Below, in pieces: positions 1 through 11,084 of a DNA stretch of 64,000 nucleotides. A model generated the notes under the pieces. The model was not told the origin of the DNA, did no database searches, and worked only from the letters and a program-made list of their open reading frames with translations. Made by a program: the position numbers and the translations under genes. Position 1 is the stretch's first letter. Each line of letters begins with the position of its first letter. The stretch covers positions 23,032,162-23,096,161 of the forward strand of contig OY757916.1 in the NCBI GenBank assembly GCA_963585895.1, in the 5' to 3' direction. Source of the stretch: Sepioteuthis lessoniana. Taxonomy: Eukaryota; Mollusca; Cephalopoda; Myopsida; Loliginidae.

Positions 1-148
1 GAAAGAAAGAAAATTGGAAAAGATGATTGGAAAATAAATAAAAGAAAGAAAGAAAGAAAGAAAGAATGAAAGAAAGAAAGAAAGATTGGAAAAAAAATTA
101 AAGAAAGAAAGAAAGAAAGATTGGAATAGAAGATTGGAAAATGAATAA

Positions 149-193
<45 letters not shown>

Positions 194-220
194 TGGAAAA
201 GAAGATTGGAAAATGAATAA

Positions 221-264
<44 letters not shown>

Positions 265-545
265 AATTGGAAAAGAAGATTGGAAAATAGATAAAAGAAA
301 GAAAGAAAGAAAGATCGGAAAAGAAGTTTGGAAAAGAAAGAAAGAATAAAAGAATGAAAGAAAGAAAGATATAAAGAAAAATGGAATAGAAAGGAAGGAA
401 AGAAAAGTAAAAAAATCAAATAGGAAAGAAAAATATATGAATAATTGATACAAAACTGAAAGAAAAGGACAAAAAATAGAATGAAAAGAGAAAGGAAGAA
501 GAGAAAAAGAGATACTGAGAAAAAGAATGAAAGTAAAGACTGTGT
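1..545. repeat. (GAAA)n compound minisatellite
   Basis: Runs of GAAA alternate with spacers containing GATTGGAAAA, GAAGATTGG and AAATGAATAAAA, so this is a compound minisatellite rather than a pure tetranucleotide run. The + strand is almost entirely purine. No coding signal is visible; a short frame on the other strand at 416-640 is a by-product of the purine bias. Confidence 0.9.
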
Positions 546-1240
546 CTTTTAGTTACGAAACCTCTTTCGTATACATCTCTTCCTTTGAGTGGCAAATTTA
601 AAATTGCTGGTCTGAATAATGAAGTGAGGATTTCTATCACTCAAAAACAAAGCCACCCACATCACCCAATAAACATTTGTTCCTTTCTCATTGCTGTATC
701 AAGTGGCTGAAAGAGAGATGACACAAGGTACAAACCATCAACATCACCATCAGTCCCAGAATAAAAGAAGCAGAAGAAAATGGTTGAAACTGTTCTGTGA
801 AAAATAAAGTTCATAGCAAGAAATGACGGCTGCCTGTGAAACACGGGATGTGATTGAGAAGACTGAGGATTGAGAAGGTACTTTGAATTATAAAATGCTT
901 AGTGTAGGTGATGGGGGAATCGTTTGTATACACGCACACATTGACGTACACAAATGTACGTCTATATATGTGTCAGTAAGAAAATGTCAAAAACAATGGA
1001 AATGATTATAAAATTATGAAGTTTGTGAAAAAATAGTTTAAAAATAGAATTAGTCAGATTAAATTAGAAGCAAAAGAATAAATATCTAAAATCCAGCGAA
1101 AATATATGAAAGAAAAAATAAACAAAAGAATGAAATCATGTACAAATATTTATTAAACATTTTTTTGAAAAACAATATTTGAAAAGTCAACTATAATAAA
1201 AGTTAACAATAATAAAAGTTAACTATATCCGACTCTGGTG
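546..1240. other. unassigned AT-rich sequence
   Basis: No repeat family, exon signal or RNA gene recognised. The short minus-strand frame at 662-844 has no recognisable motif and no splice context. A small direct duplication (ataaaagttaac) occurs near 1196-1223, just before a SINE-B. Confidence 0.5.
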
Positions 1241-1480
1241 GTGTCCTTGTGGTGTAATGGTTAAAGCGATAGACTGCGGAATCTTAGTAAGCGAGTTCGT
1301 ACTCCAGTCGTGCTATTATGTTCACTTTCGGGCAAAAACCCTTGGGAAGGGTATGAACCCTCTCATCCTCCCAGCTATGGGTTAAATAGTACCACTACTG
1401 TTCTTCTAGAAGAATGGCTTTGGCATTAAATAACCTAAAAAGGTTGATATGCCATTAAACAAAGAAACCAAACCAAACCT
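1241..1480 (+). mobile_element. SINE-B, full length
   Basis: tRNA-derived SINE. The A-box-like TGGTGTAATGG sits near the 5' end and a degenerate B box (gttcgtactcc) about 40 bp later. The body contains the conserved 'tcccagctatgggttaaata' block. The 3' end is ...ggcattaaataacc...gccattaaa followed by an aaaccaaacc tail. It abuts a SINE-A directly. Confidence 0.85.
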
Positions 1481-1483
1481 ATA

Positions 1484-1747
1484 ACCGGCTCATTGGCCTA
1501 GTGGGTAGAGTGTTTGTCAATGGTCCAGGAGACCTGGGTTCAATCCCAGGTTGCGTCATACTAAAGACTTTAAAATGGTACTTGATAATTCTTTGCTTAA
1601 ACACTCAACAATATAAGGTACATATCGAGGGTAAATGGAGCAATCCAGGGAAAGGAGTTGCACCCTCCCCTACACTTTGGTGTTGTAGCTATTGAAAAGA
1701 GAGCCTTTGGGTCGCCTTTGACTACGGTCACCAACTTTACCTTACTT
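1484..1747 (+). mobile_element. SINE-A
   Basis: tRNA-derived SINE with A-box TGGCCTAGTGG and B-box GGTTCAATCCC about 40 bp apart, a body with 'gagcaatccagggaaagga', and the 3' end 'ccaactttacc'. Pol III would transcribe such elements and a LINE would mobilise them (family knowledge). The short open frames here are inside the SINE and are not genes. Confidence 0.85.
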
Positions 1748-1789
1748 GAACTCTGATTTCTGTATACACCTTTTATACACCAAATGTTA

Positions 1790-1866
1790 ACTTCTTGCAC
1801 AATTCCAGGTGGATCACCTTTCCCACCCAGTCATGCCTAGACTTGTATTGCTTTTGTGCCAGTTGC
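1790..1866 (-). pseudogene. LINE-2 coding fragment
   Basis: On the minus strand this reads an internal segment with SRHDW(V/M)G and VIH(L/W)ELCK, matching the same segment of the larger LINE-2 copy at 27388-27975. Only about 25 codons remain before the sequence passes into a mariner end. Confidence 0.6.
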
Positions 1867-1867
1867 T

Positions 1868-2016
1868 GTATTTGGATGTATTCCTATTGCTGCTGTAGCT
1901 GTAGCCAGTCATCTCATAAAATGTATAGCAATAACAGTGAATTTTCAAGAGTCTACTACAGTTTTCAATGCCTGTACAAAAAAATGTCTGGAAACTTATT
2001 GAAGGCACCTTGTATA
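1868..2016 (-). mobile_element. mariner 5'-end fragment
   Basis: Minus-strand similarity to the 5' terminal region of the mariner at 62443-63344: terminal block 'tctggaaacttattgaagg' and the inner block 'tcatctcataaaatgtatag'. No transposase coding remains. A (TA)n/(GA)n microsatellite follows at once. Confidence 0.7.
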
Positions 2017-2268
2017 TATATATATAGAGAGAGAGAGAGAGAAAGAGAGAGAGTGAGAGAGAGAGAAGAAGTTAATGAATACAAATTTTTGTTATAAAGA
2101 TAATAATTAAAACATAATTTTTTAATGATTCTAAAAAAAAAGATTGTTATCTTTATTAAGAAAGTAAATTATGAAAAATTTGACATGAAATACTAATAAA
2201 TTACATTCAAAAAACTTTCATACCTTAGAATAAATACATGAATAAAAATAAATTATAATATCCCCCAA

Positions 2269-2317
<49 letters not shown>

Positions 2318-2444
2318 TATCTAAATAAATGTATGTACCATTTGATGCTTACACACATACACCGTATATATATGTCTGCAAAGAAAGATATATATGTTTA
2401 TTTTTGTATATATGCATTCATACACATATATATGTATTATTCAG

Positions 2445-2500
<56 letters not shown>
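2012..2500. repeat. (TA)n and (GA)n microsatellites
   Basis: A compound TA/GA run at about 2012-2066, a (TA)n run at about 2270-2315 and a longer (TA)n run at about 2443-2498. Stop-free alternating Ile-Tyr frames (2329-2565) arise only from the TA repeat. Confidence 0.95.
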
Positions 2501-2883
2501 GTGTGTATTTACATGTTGGCAGGTGGGGTATGTGTATGATCTCCTTAAATCATCAGAACAAGTAATAAAATAAGAAAATTTAAAAATTTTTAAAGTCCTT
2601 AAATATAATGAAAATTGTTATTTAAGAAAATATATAATGAAAGTAAGAGAAAATTCTTTTTGCTGTGAAAGATTCCCACTAGAAATTTTAAACAAAAAAA
2701 AAACTTTTCAAATGGCAAAAAATAGCAAAAGCACAGAAAGAAGAGAAAAAAGAAAAAATTAGCAAAATGGAATAAAAATTAGAGAAAAAAATGAAAAAAT
2801 AAAGAATGACAATAATAATTCCTGCAGCTGCAGCTGCTACTGCAGCTGCATCTGTTGCTTATGATAATGATGATATTACTCGA
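2501..2883. other. AT-rich, purine-biased unassigned sequence
   Basis: A-rich sequence with a short GCTGCAG-type palindromic patch (cctgcagctgcagctgctac) at about 2821-2840. No family recognised. Confidence 0.4.
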
Positions 2884-3634
2884 GTGAGTCAAAGGTTTTG
2901 CAATATTTTGGTTAATGTTACTTTCTAGCATACATATCGCATAACCATACCAGTTAAACTAGTGGAATATAACCACTGTAGTAAGTAGTATTGTGGTAGT
3001 TGGTGTGCTGATATGTTGTGCATCACTTGATTAAAAGTGTGAATTGAAAGCTACACAGATGAAGATGAAATATCGTCTAATTTGGAACCTTAAGCTTTAT
3101 GAGTTTGAACTGGGGCATAATGCTTTGGAAGCAACCATCTTGTGAAAAAAGTAAAGGTGCAGGTGACCACAAAACAGTAAACAGATGGTGTTAACTAAAA
3201 TAAATAAGGTCCAGGCAGGAATGGGATAAATATATATTTTATTTCCAGAGTCAACACATGTGACTAGTCTCGAAGAGATAACTAAAAAAAGTGCTCCCTT
3301 CATCTCCTGGTGGGTCCTTCCTCCTCCAGGGGGAGATGATTGCTCATCCCGTAAGCCAAGATAGGATGTTAACAGATGGTTCAAGACATTTTGCCCAAGT
3401 AGCAAGAACCTCTATGATCAGGCAAGATCTGGTAGGCCTAGCAGTGAGAGTTACAAAGCAATACTCCAAGCCATAAAGACAAATCCAGTGAATAGCATTT
3501 GGAGAGTATCTGGTGAGCTTGATGACTCATAGTTCTGTGTGGTTCATCACCTTTATAACTTTGGCAAGAGCATCTGGAACAGCCAAATTGTGCCTCACAT
3601 CACCAAAATAGGGCAAAACTTTTGACTCACCATA
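2884..3634 (+). mobile_element. mariner-like element, decayed
   Basis: Ends form an inverted pair: 'gtgagtcaaaggttttgc' on the left, 'gcaaaacttttgactcac' on the right. Inside, + strand frames give a degraded mariner N-terminal helix-turn-helix region: NLYDQARSGRPSS, then AIKTNPVNSIWRVSGEL, with stops. The D-D catalytic half is absent. Related fragments lie at 9228-9890 and 55325-55800 on the minus strand. Exact ends are uncertain because a clean TA duplication is not visible. Confidence 0.7.
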
Positions 3635-3875
3635 TGTTTGTTTGTTTGTTTCTTTGTTTAATGGCATATCAACCTTTGTAGGTTATTTAATACCAAAGCT
3701 ATTCTCCTAGAAGAACAGTAGTGGTACTATTTAGACCATAGCTGGGAGGATAAGGGGGTTCATACCTTTCACAAGGGTATTTGCCCAAAAGTGAACGCAA
3801 TAGCACAACTGTAGTACAAACTCACTACGATTCCAAAGTCCAGCGCTTTAACCATTAAACCACAAGGACACCCCC
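3635..3875 (-). mobile_element. SINE-B with 13-bp target-site duplication
   Basis: Minus-strand SINE-B from its (aaac)n tail at 3635 to its 5' end (gtgtcc) at 3875. It is flanked by the identical 13-bp duplication ttgactcaccata at 3622-3634 and 3876-3888. The target is the right end of the mariner-like element, so the SINE is younger than that element. Confidence 0.92.
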
Positions 3876-3899
3876 TTGACTCACCATAGTTCTCAAAAT

Positions 3900-4736
3900 T
3901 AATTTTTTTAGATTACTCTATTATCCATAATAAAAATTCTTTGAGACGATAATACTTTATAAAAATGAAATTGTATTGTTATGGAAGAAAGAACAATAGA
4001 ATTTTCTTCTTGAATACTAACAAGCTGAAACTAAAACTAACCATTACTTTATATAAGTTAATGAAAACAGGAATAAACAAAATCGAAAACAAAGACAAGA
4101 AAAAACAGAAAAATGTCCAAATAAACAATCCCAACAAGTTGAAGAAAAAAGTGGAAATATGTTAAAAAGCAAAAAGAAAATCATTCAATAAAAATAAAGA
4201 TACAATAGCAATAGGTTGAAAAAAAACAAAAAACGAGAGACTTAAAAGGAATATGATCAAGTTAAAGAAATCATGAAATGGCCATGAAAAAGCATAAGAA
4301 AAAAAACCCCAAAAGAATGAAATATAGGCTTAATGCAAAGGACTAAAGAAATTATATAAAGAAGAAATAAAAATATTTCTTCGTATTGAAGCAAATGAAT
4401 TTCAAGGAATGGGACATTGCCAAATATTGGCTGGAAATCATATTGAAATCTGGACCGAAATGAAATAGGAAATTTGAGGTTAAAAAACATAAAGAAAATT
4501 ACTGTGACTCATTTAAGAAGTAAGAAAAATAGGTAAAAATAAAGAAGAAGAAGAAAGAAAGGAATGAAAGAAAAGAAAAGTGAAAAAAACAGATGTGGTT
4601 GAAAAAGAAAAATGATCAAAAAAAAAAAAAAAGAAAAAAAATTCTCAAGATAGACATTAGAAAAATTTCAAAAAGTTAAATGAAGAATGATCAAAAACTA
4701 AATTGTAAAATGAAATTGCTTGTAAAAAGGAAGTGT

Positions 4737-4767
<31 letters not shown>

Positions 4768-4841
4768 GAAAGAAAGAGAAAAGTAAAAGGAAAGAAAAAT
4801 AGGGAAACCAAAAGAAAGAGAGAAGAAAAACTGGGAAGAAG

Positions 4842-4874
<33 letters not shown>

Positions 4875-5420
4875 AGGAAACAATCAAAATGACCAGAGAA
4901 AGTAAATGAGAGTGAACAAGAGGAAAAAAAACAAAGAAAAATTAGAATGACAGGAATAAGAAAAAGGGAAGGAAAATATGACTAAAGAGAAATGGAGGAA
5001 GATGAAGGGAAATTCAAAAACAAATTAAAATGAAAAATGTTGAAGAAAAGGGAAAAATAGAAGAAATAAAAAAGGAAAGAAAATGGGGGATAGGGAAATA
5101 CAAAGAATTCAGCTTGAATGATGAAGAAAAAAAAAGGAAAAATCATGCAATTTAAGAGAAAATGAAGAAAAAAGTAATGACAAGAAAAATACTGAAAGAG
5201 CAAAGAAAACTAGAAATTGGAAGAAAACAGAAGCAAAAGGGAATGAAAAAAAAATGGTTGCTGAAAGATGAAATTGCTGAAGAAGGAGAAAGAAAAATAA
5301 AACAATAGAATAGACAAGGAAAAAAAAGAACAAATAACAAATGAATATTAAACGAGGTAAAAAAAAAAAAAAACGAAAGAGAAGAGAATGACGGAAAATC
5401 AAGTTTGGTAAAAATTGAGC
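3900..5420. repeat. 1.5-kb purine-rich tract
   Basis: The + strand is overwhelmingly A/G with interspersed poly(A) (4619-4635, 4742-4766) and a (GAA)n run at about 4841-4872. Many frames on the minus strand are open merely because the tract lacks T-A-rich stop codons; they encode Ser/Phe/Leu low-complexity peptides and are not called as genes. Confidence 0.85.
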
Positions 5421-6744
5421 TCAGCCAATGGAAGCACTGATCAAAGATTAAAAGCCTGGCTAAATGGGAAACTGATCTGAGATCAAATTGCCTTTTACAG
5501 AATTATTTTTTACTTTTTAATTCATTTCGCATCTTATGACTGATACGACTTCCAATTGTTGGACTTTCTGCAAGGCTCAAAATAAGGAGGAAGATGCCAA
5601 ATAGATTTCCATTCCTATTATATTTTTTTAGGGATTCTGATTTCTTTTTCATCATTTGTATGCGTGTATGTATCTGTATATGTGTGCATGTGTATATGTA
5701 TGTAGGTCTGTTAGGGAATGTATCAGTGAATATATGAATGTTAAAGTCAATGTATGTTTAGATCCACAAGTATATTTGTCTATGTGTATACATGATATAT
5801 ACATTTATAACTACAGGTACAAGTGATTTAGTCTGACCTCGAGAAATCTGACCTTTTGATTTGATCAAAATTTCATTTCCATTTATTATGTTCCTCTCAA
5901 TTCTTGATACTCGTACAAGTCCTATAACCCAAACTTTTGATTCAGCCATTTGCAGTTCTTTGAATATTAAAAGACATGGTAAATCTATATAATGAATGGG
6001 TCAGAAAAGTTTTATTTTCCTTATTTAAAAAAAAAAAAAGATTGTCATAATTGGATTATTTGTATTAAAATGGTATCAGATAATAAAAAATAATAGAACC
6101 TTGCTTGAGAACCAAAGCAAGTATAGAACATAAGTACTTGTTATAATTGTATCACTTGAAACTATTCCAAAGACACAAGAGGGAGACTGAATTTCAAGGA
6201 AAGGTTAAGATTAGACCTCAGCAGTGCTTGGTTAGCAAGAACATTAAAAAAAAGATTTTAGAGATTTGAGAAGACTTTCTGGCAATCTACTCAAAGACAA
6301 CTATTAAAAAATGCTTGTGGAAATAAATGAATTGCAGAGGTTATCTTCAAAAAAATATAAGCTACTCCAAGACATAAAAACTCAAATTGACCATTCTATC
6401 AAAGAGAAAGAAAGTCAGTTATTGTAAATGAATACAAAAAATTTCGGTCAAGTTATAGGCATTGCTTTTTCTGTAGATCACAAAATGAAAATGAAACAAA
6501 AAACAAAGAAAGAAAAAAAAATTAGTTGTTCCAAAAACCTTGCCTAAGAACAGATGAAATTCTGAGATGGCTGTTGAAGGTTCAGGTAATTTTGGATTTG
6601 CTTTAATTTGATCCTCAGTCAAAGTTCAGATATTTTTCTCACCACTTTAAATATCCTTCTAAGATACTCATGTTTGCTGACCTTTACTTAATCTGCAAGA
6701 ACTAACAATAAACATATATGTGGTTATTTACTCTGAGGTTTATT
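5421..6744. other. unassigned sequence
   Basis: No recognisable repeat family or exon. A short TG/TA-rich patch lies at about 5655-5710. The minus-strand frames at 5758-5949 and 6419-6622 have no recognisable motif. Confidence 0.4.
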
Positions 6745-6965
6745 GTGAAGCTCCATGCCAGGAGCTCTGGGGAATGTGGAGTACCCTTTCATGTTATTTC
6801 TCCCAGGTCTACATTGACTATGTGAAAAAAACTTAAGAAACTATACAAAAATATGTAAATATAAATATACAATCAACACAATTCCCTAACCTCTAGGCTT
6901 TAAATTGACTTCAGAAGGAGTGACATGCCATTAAAATCAATCAACTATTAATCATAAGTCAAACC
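6745..6965 (+). mobile_element. HTT repeat, fragment with type-B tail
   Basis: Contains part of the HTT head (gagctctggggaatgtggag, then 'tcccaggtctac') followed directly by the variant tail ending gccattaaaatcaatcaac. The internal tandem section is missing. The same variant tail occurs at about 42540-42655 and 63347-63412. Confidence 0.65.
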
Positions 6966-7034
6966 TTAGAATTGCGTGTCTGGCTGAGACAAGAAAAAGG
7001 GTTTTGATGTTTTTTCCCCTCAAATTTGTGTTTG

Positions 7035-7590
7035 CTTGTTTGTTTGTTCAGTTGTTTAGGATTTATGGCATATCAACATTTGTAGGTTAGTTATTGCCAA
7101 ATCCATTATTATGCATATGATCAGTTCTATTTCAAACAATTCAATTTAGCATAAGTACACAGTTGAATTGTCAAAAACATTTCTATTTCAAGCTATTTAG
7201 TTTACTCAAACAGTTCTAATTCAAGCAACACAGTTTAGTATAAATACAGTTTTTGTTTACACACAGTTAAATATCAAAACAGTTCTATTTCAAACAATTC
7301 ACTTTAGCATAAGTACAGTTTCAATGTCAAAAACAGTTCTAGTTCAAATAATTCAGTTTAGCATAAGTACACAGTTGACATTTCAAAACAGTTCTATTTC
7401 AAGCAATTCAGTTTAGCTTAAGTAAACAGTTTTAATCTCAAAACAGTTCTATTTCAAGTAATTTAGTTTAGCATATGTATGCATTTAATTTCTTTTGGCC
7501 CACATCCAGGACACTTGTTGGGGGTAGTCTTCCTCCTCTGCAAAGATACAGTCTGTGTATTCTACAGTCCCAGCCAACCGGGCAATCTAA
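7035..7590 (-). mobile_element. HTT repeat
   Basis: Read on the minus strand: head fragment (7490-7590, 'gggctgtagaat', gcagagg), several roughly 80-bp internal units built on TGAATTG...GAAATAGAACTG (7120-7480), then the tail ggcaa..ttgatatgccataaa at 7035-7095. Part of the head (the gaatgtggagtacccc block) is deleted. Confidence 0.75.
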
Positions 7591-7904
7591 TTTGTGTTGT
7601 ATTGGCGGTATAAGTAAATTACAGTCTGCTCTAATCTTTTTAATCTTCTACCTTCACATAATATATGATCTATTTATACAATAGCATTATCAAATAAAAA
7701 CACCAGATATGAAGAGTATAACTATTTAAACAAACATACATAACATATTATACATTTTATAAAAAGATATTCATGTTTAAATGATAGAGGTGAGTGTATT
7801 TATGAATTACCCACTGTTCCTGCAGCTGTTGTTAGTTTTAGTCTATGCTTGCTAAAAGACAAGAGGCAAAGAATAATCTTAAGATTTTTACATGTAAACT
7901 AAAT

Positions 7905-8265
7905 TTTCATTAAAAATTTTCAAAAATTTCATTCAAAAACTTTTCAAAAATTATCTCCTAAGTTTTTCAAAAATTTTTATCCAAAATTTTCAAAAATTTC
8001 AATCAATTTTTTTCAAGAATTTCATTCAAAATTTTCCAAAAATTTCATCTAAATTTTATCAAAATTTTCATGTAAATTTTCTCAAAAATTTCATGAAAAA
8101 TTTTCAAAAGTTTCATTCACATTTTTTTCAAAACTTTCCTCCAAAATCTTCAAAAATTTCCATCAAATTTTTCAAAAAGTTTTCAAAAATTTTGACAAAA
8201 TTTCACCCAAAATTTTTAAAAATTTCATCCAATTTTTTTAAATTTCTTCCATGGACTCAAAATTT
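7905..8265. repeat. AT-rich short-period minisatellite
   Basis: Irregular repetition of a 20- to 27-bp motif around ttcaaaaatttcatcc. The + strand frame at 8093-8275 (Phe/Lys/Ser) is a product of the repeat. Confidence 0.8.
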
Positions 8266-8447
8266 TCTCCTATGAACTCTGTCACATAGATACACCAGTA
8301 TTCACTCACCATCATATACTTAATTCAACAGAATTTTTCAATTTTAATGATAAAGTAACAAAATTTGTAACTTTCATGAAAATGGGAGAGTCAAGTGAAT
8401 TTTGACTCTCACTGACAGGAGGTCTTCATCCAAGACTGATTGCCCAG

Positions 8448-8713
8448 TCGGCTTGGGCTGTAGAATATACCGACTGAACCTCTGCAGAGAGGTAAGACCC
8501 TGCAACAAGCATCCTCTATGGTGAGGTTCCAGTATTGCTGGAGCTGTGGGGAATATGGAGAACCCCTTCATTGCCATCACTCCCAGGTCCACTCTTAGAA
8601 AAGGTATGGACCCTCTTACTGCCAGGAATGAGTTGAATAGTAACACTAGTGTTCTTCTTTACTTTAGATAACTCATGTAGCTTGATATGCCATTAAAAAA
8701 AAAGAAACCAAAC
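8448..8713 (+). mobile_element. HTT repeat without internal tandem
   Basis: Head from gcccagtcggcttgggctg through 'cactcccaggtccactct', then directly a SINE-B-like body and tail (gagttgaatagtaacact... gatatgccattaaa, aaaccaaac). It is a head plus tail form with the tandem section absent, which helps define the modules. Confidence 0.75.
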
Positions 8714-8837
8714 TATCAGCTTCTACCACTTCTTGTTGGATCATTTGGTGGAAGACGTTAAAAATATTGTAAACAAAAATGAGAACCACAAAATGACGGA
8801 AAATAGTAAACTTGAGTTACGGCTTAAGTCATCATCA

Positions 8838-9000
8838 TCATCATTAGGTCGTGTTGCTAGCATGGATTTCCCTGACTCTATCTTGCCATTCATCTCTATC
8901 ATCCATCCCGAGCAAGTCTTTGAGACTATTTCCTGTGTTCATACAGAGATGTTGTTGGTAAGGTCTTACTGGTCGGCCAAAACTGGCACGTCCATATGAA
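8838..9000 (-). pseudogene. LINE-1 3' end
   Basis: Minus strand encodes the C-terminus of a non-LTR retrotransposon ORF: GRASFGRPVRPYQQHLC, then SLKDLLGMDDRDEW and REIHASNT followed by a stop and an (ATG)n-type tail. The same C-terminus is present at 59678-60031. Strongly 5' truncated, as is usual for LINE copies. Confidence 0.8.
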
Positions 9001-9099
9001 AGGGTCAGTTCAAGTAACCCTTGGTTATTTTCAACATTGGGTAATCAGAGGATATAAAAAGAAGGAAGATCTTTTCTTTAAGCAAAAATAGCCCAAGTG

Positions 9100-9222
9100 T
9101 ACAAGTTTTCCTTCTCCTATACTAGTTGCCATAGTAAAATTAAAGAGCCCAGTCTGTCCTATTTACTTGTAGCTGGAGAGAGAATAATCGCATTCATACA
9201 TTTCCCAAGAATTTGACAGCTT
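9100..9222 (-). mobile_element. SINE-C fragment
   Basis: Matches the SINE-C body on the minus strand: 'ccttctcctatactagttg', then 'agcccagtctg' and tagctggagagagaataa. Both ends are missing. It adjoins the mariner-like element. Confidence 0.65.
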
Positions 9223-9227
9223 AAGAA

Positions 9228-9890
9228 TTTTGCTGAGGTCATGAAGGTGATGAACCACACTGGACTATGAGATGCCAAGCTCGCCTGATACTCACCAGAT
9301 TTGCCTCTATGGCAAGGAACACAGCCATGGAATCCATGATTTTAGGTCTACCTGATGTTGATGGATCATTAAGGTTCTTGTAACTCAAGCGAAATTTCTT
9401 GACCTCACTGCTTGCTGTATTGTGATCAATCATACCTTCATCTTTTGTACAACAAATGTTTTTCAATTCTTTTCATAAAGGTTCGGTTTCTTTGTTTAAT
9501 GGCATATTAACTCTTTGTAGGTTATTTAATGCCAAAGCCATTCTCCTAGAAGAACAGTAGTGGTACTATTTAACCCATAGCTGGGAGGATAAGGGGGTTC
9601 ATACCTTTCCCAAGGGTATTTGCCCGAAAGTGAACGTAATAGCGTGACTGGAGTACGAACTTTTCATAAAGCATGGGTTCTCAAATTAGACTAAGTTGCA
9701 CATTCAGCTGTGTGGCTTTCACATCACACATGTAGTAAAACAACGCACAACATGTCAGCACACCAACTACCACAATACTATCAACTACAATGAGTACCTT
9801 CCATGGCTTGAACTGCTTCAGTCACATGATGTACAAGCCACAAAATAACACAAAACATTGCAAAACATTTGACTCATTATATTGAACAAC
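9228..9890 (-). mobile_element. mariner-like element, decayed and interrupted
   Basis: Minus strand encodes a degraded mariner N-terminal segment at 9239-9466 with SSEVKKFRLSYKNLND and TSGRPKIMDS. The catalytic part is absent. The 5' region (9660-9890) ends in 'gcaaaacatttgactcatt'. A SINE-B splits it. Confidence 0.7.
9481..9659 (-). mobile_element. SINE-B, 5' truncated, 12-bp TSD
   Basis: Minus-strand SINE-B truncated within its B-box region. It is flanked by the 12-bp duplication cttttcataaag at 9469-9480 and 9660-9671. 5' truncation with a duplication is the pattern expected of target-primed reverse transcription. Confidence 0.92.
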
Positions 9891-9937
9891 ATTTTAACGT
9901 TGTGCTGCGTTGCAGAGGTTAGCAAGTTGCAGTAAGC

Positions 9938-10130
9938 TTATTTGTCAAAATTTCCGAGATGAACCTTGATCATTTTATCATTTAGAGTATTCAGACTACC
10001 ATCTTTTTCATTATTGCTAAATTCACAATGTTTTGGTCGATTCAACCTTTGGCCTTCTTCAGACGTTTCATGTTGAATTTGGGAGCCTCCACCAAACCTC
10101 AAACCAGACCCTTTATTCAATTCACTTAAG
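9938..10130 (-). mobile_element. PLE-HH arm (left)
   Basis: Minus strand carries CTGAAGA (10056-10062 on +) followed by AGGCC...GACC and AAAA, the layout of a hammerhead core with one core change (CTGATGA to CTGAAGA). An inverted homologous arm lies at 10560-10745. Such hammerhead-like cores are known from the terminal repeats of Penelope-like elements. Confidence 0.6.
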
Positions 10131-10139
10131 GTTGTACCA

Positions 10140-10212
10140 TGTGTCCAGATATAGGCATTTAGGTAAAGAGCTTCGAAGTGAAATCATCAGGAGCTTGCAG
10201 GTTCAATCCCAA
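10140..10212 (+). other. tRNA-like module between PLE-HH arms
   Basis: A stretch with gcatttaggtaaagagcttc (A-box-like) and GGTTCAATCCC (B box) about 45 bp downstream, resembling a tRNA-derived pol III promoter. It sits between the two inverted arms, as in the 36160-36850 and 47344-47989 copies. Confidence 0.5.
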
Positions 10213-10227
10213 CTGCAGATGAATAAT

Positions 10228-10504
10228 CATATTTACCTACCTTTCCGCTCGGGCAGGATATAACACAAGGTCAATTTTAAAGTGCAGTTTAACAGGTTTG
10301 AATTCAGAGTATTCCTTCTCCTAGACTAGTTGTCTCACCAAGGTTGAAGAACCTAGTCTGCCCTACTATTTACCCTTAGCTGGAGGGAGAATTATTGGAT
10401 TCATACCTTTCCCAAGGGTATTAGTGCTACGTGAAAGGCAATCAGTCTTGTCGATTTGAACTCGTTGAGGATTTGAACTCATTGAGGATTTGAACTCATG
10501 TCGC
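10228..10504 (-). mobile_element. SINE-C with 15-bp TSD and triplicated B box
   Basis: Minus-strand SINE-C flanked by ctgcagatgaataat at 10213-10227 and 10505-10519. Near its 5' end the 17-bp unit gatttgaactcattgag, which includes the B-box region, is present about three times in tandem (10456-10502). It lies inside a PLE-HH element and is therefore younger. Confidence 0.9.
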
Positions 10505-10559
10505 CTGCAGATGAATAATGAGGAATAACTGCACCTAGTTAAGGTTAATGGACTCAGAA

Positions 10560-10745
10560 CAATATACCCTGTGGGTTGAATAAAGAGTTCTGTTTGAGGT
10601 TCTGTGTAGGCTCCCTAGTTCAATATGAATCAACTGAAGAAGGCCAAAGGATGCATCAGCCAAAACATTTTGAATATAACAATAAAGATGTAGACAATAG
10701 TCTGAATAGTCTAAGTGATAAAATTCACTGTAAGGTGTTCAAAAT
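10560..10745 (+). mobile_element. PLE-HH arm (right)
   Basis: Inverted homologue of 9938-10130: gttgaataaag, then CTGAAGA at 10634-10640, AGGCC...CAGCC and AAAA in the GAAA position. The short frame at 10576-10794 lies within it and has no protein family. Confidence 0.6.
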
Positions 10746-11084
10746 ACAAGATATTTGGTGTTATACATCTTGTACAAAAAGGTCTAGACACTAACTAAGT
10801 TAGCACTAATATATTTTGGGTTTTGTTTGGAGATAACAGTGTGTCATATACAAACAAACATCTTATAAATGGTACAATACAGTAATTTGTTATTTTAAGC
10901 TGTAAAGAAAAAAAAAGCAATTCCTCAATACTAATACATCTTTAGATGCTCTATTTACACAATTTTAACTGTTGTCAGTTGGTGTTTACGCTTGTAAAAG
11001 GGTAAGTAGCTTAGAAGAAACTTTGTGTTTTCGATATAAATAAAAGTACAGCAGTTTCTAAAAGTTTCGGTATATAGTCAGGGT
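10746..11084. other. unassigned AT-rich sequence
   Basis: Nothing recognised. It leads into the satellite array. Confidence 0.4.

Noticed and set aside
1241-1747. Genuine tRNA genes at A/B-box pairs of the SINEs
   Set aside because: Acceptor and anticodon stems are not intact and the same sequences recur many times with SINE bodies and tails.
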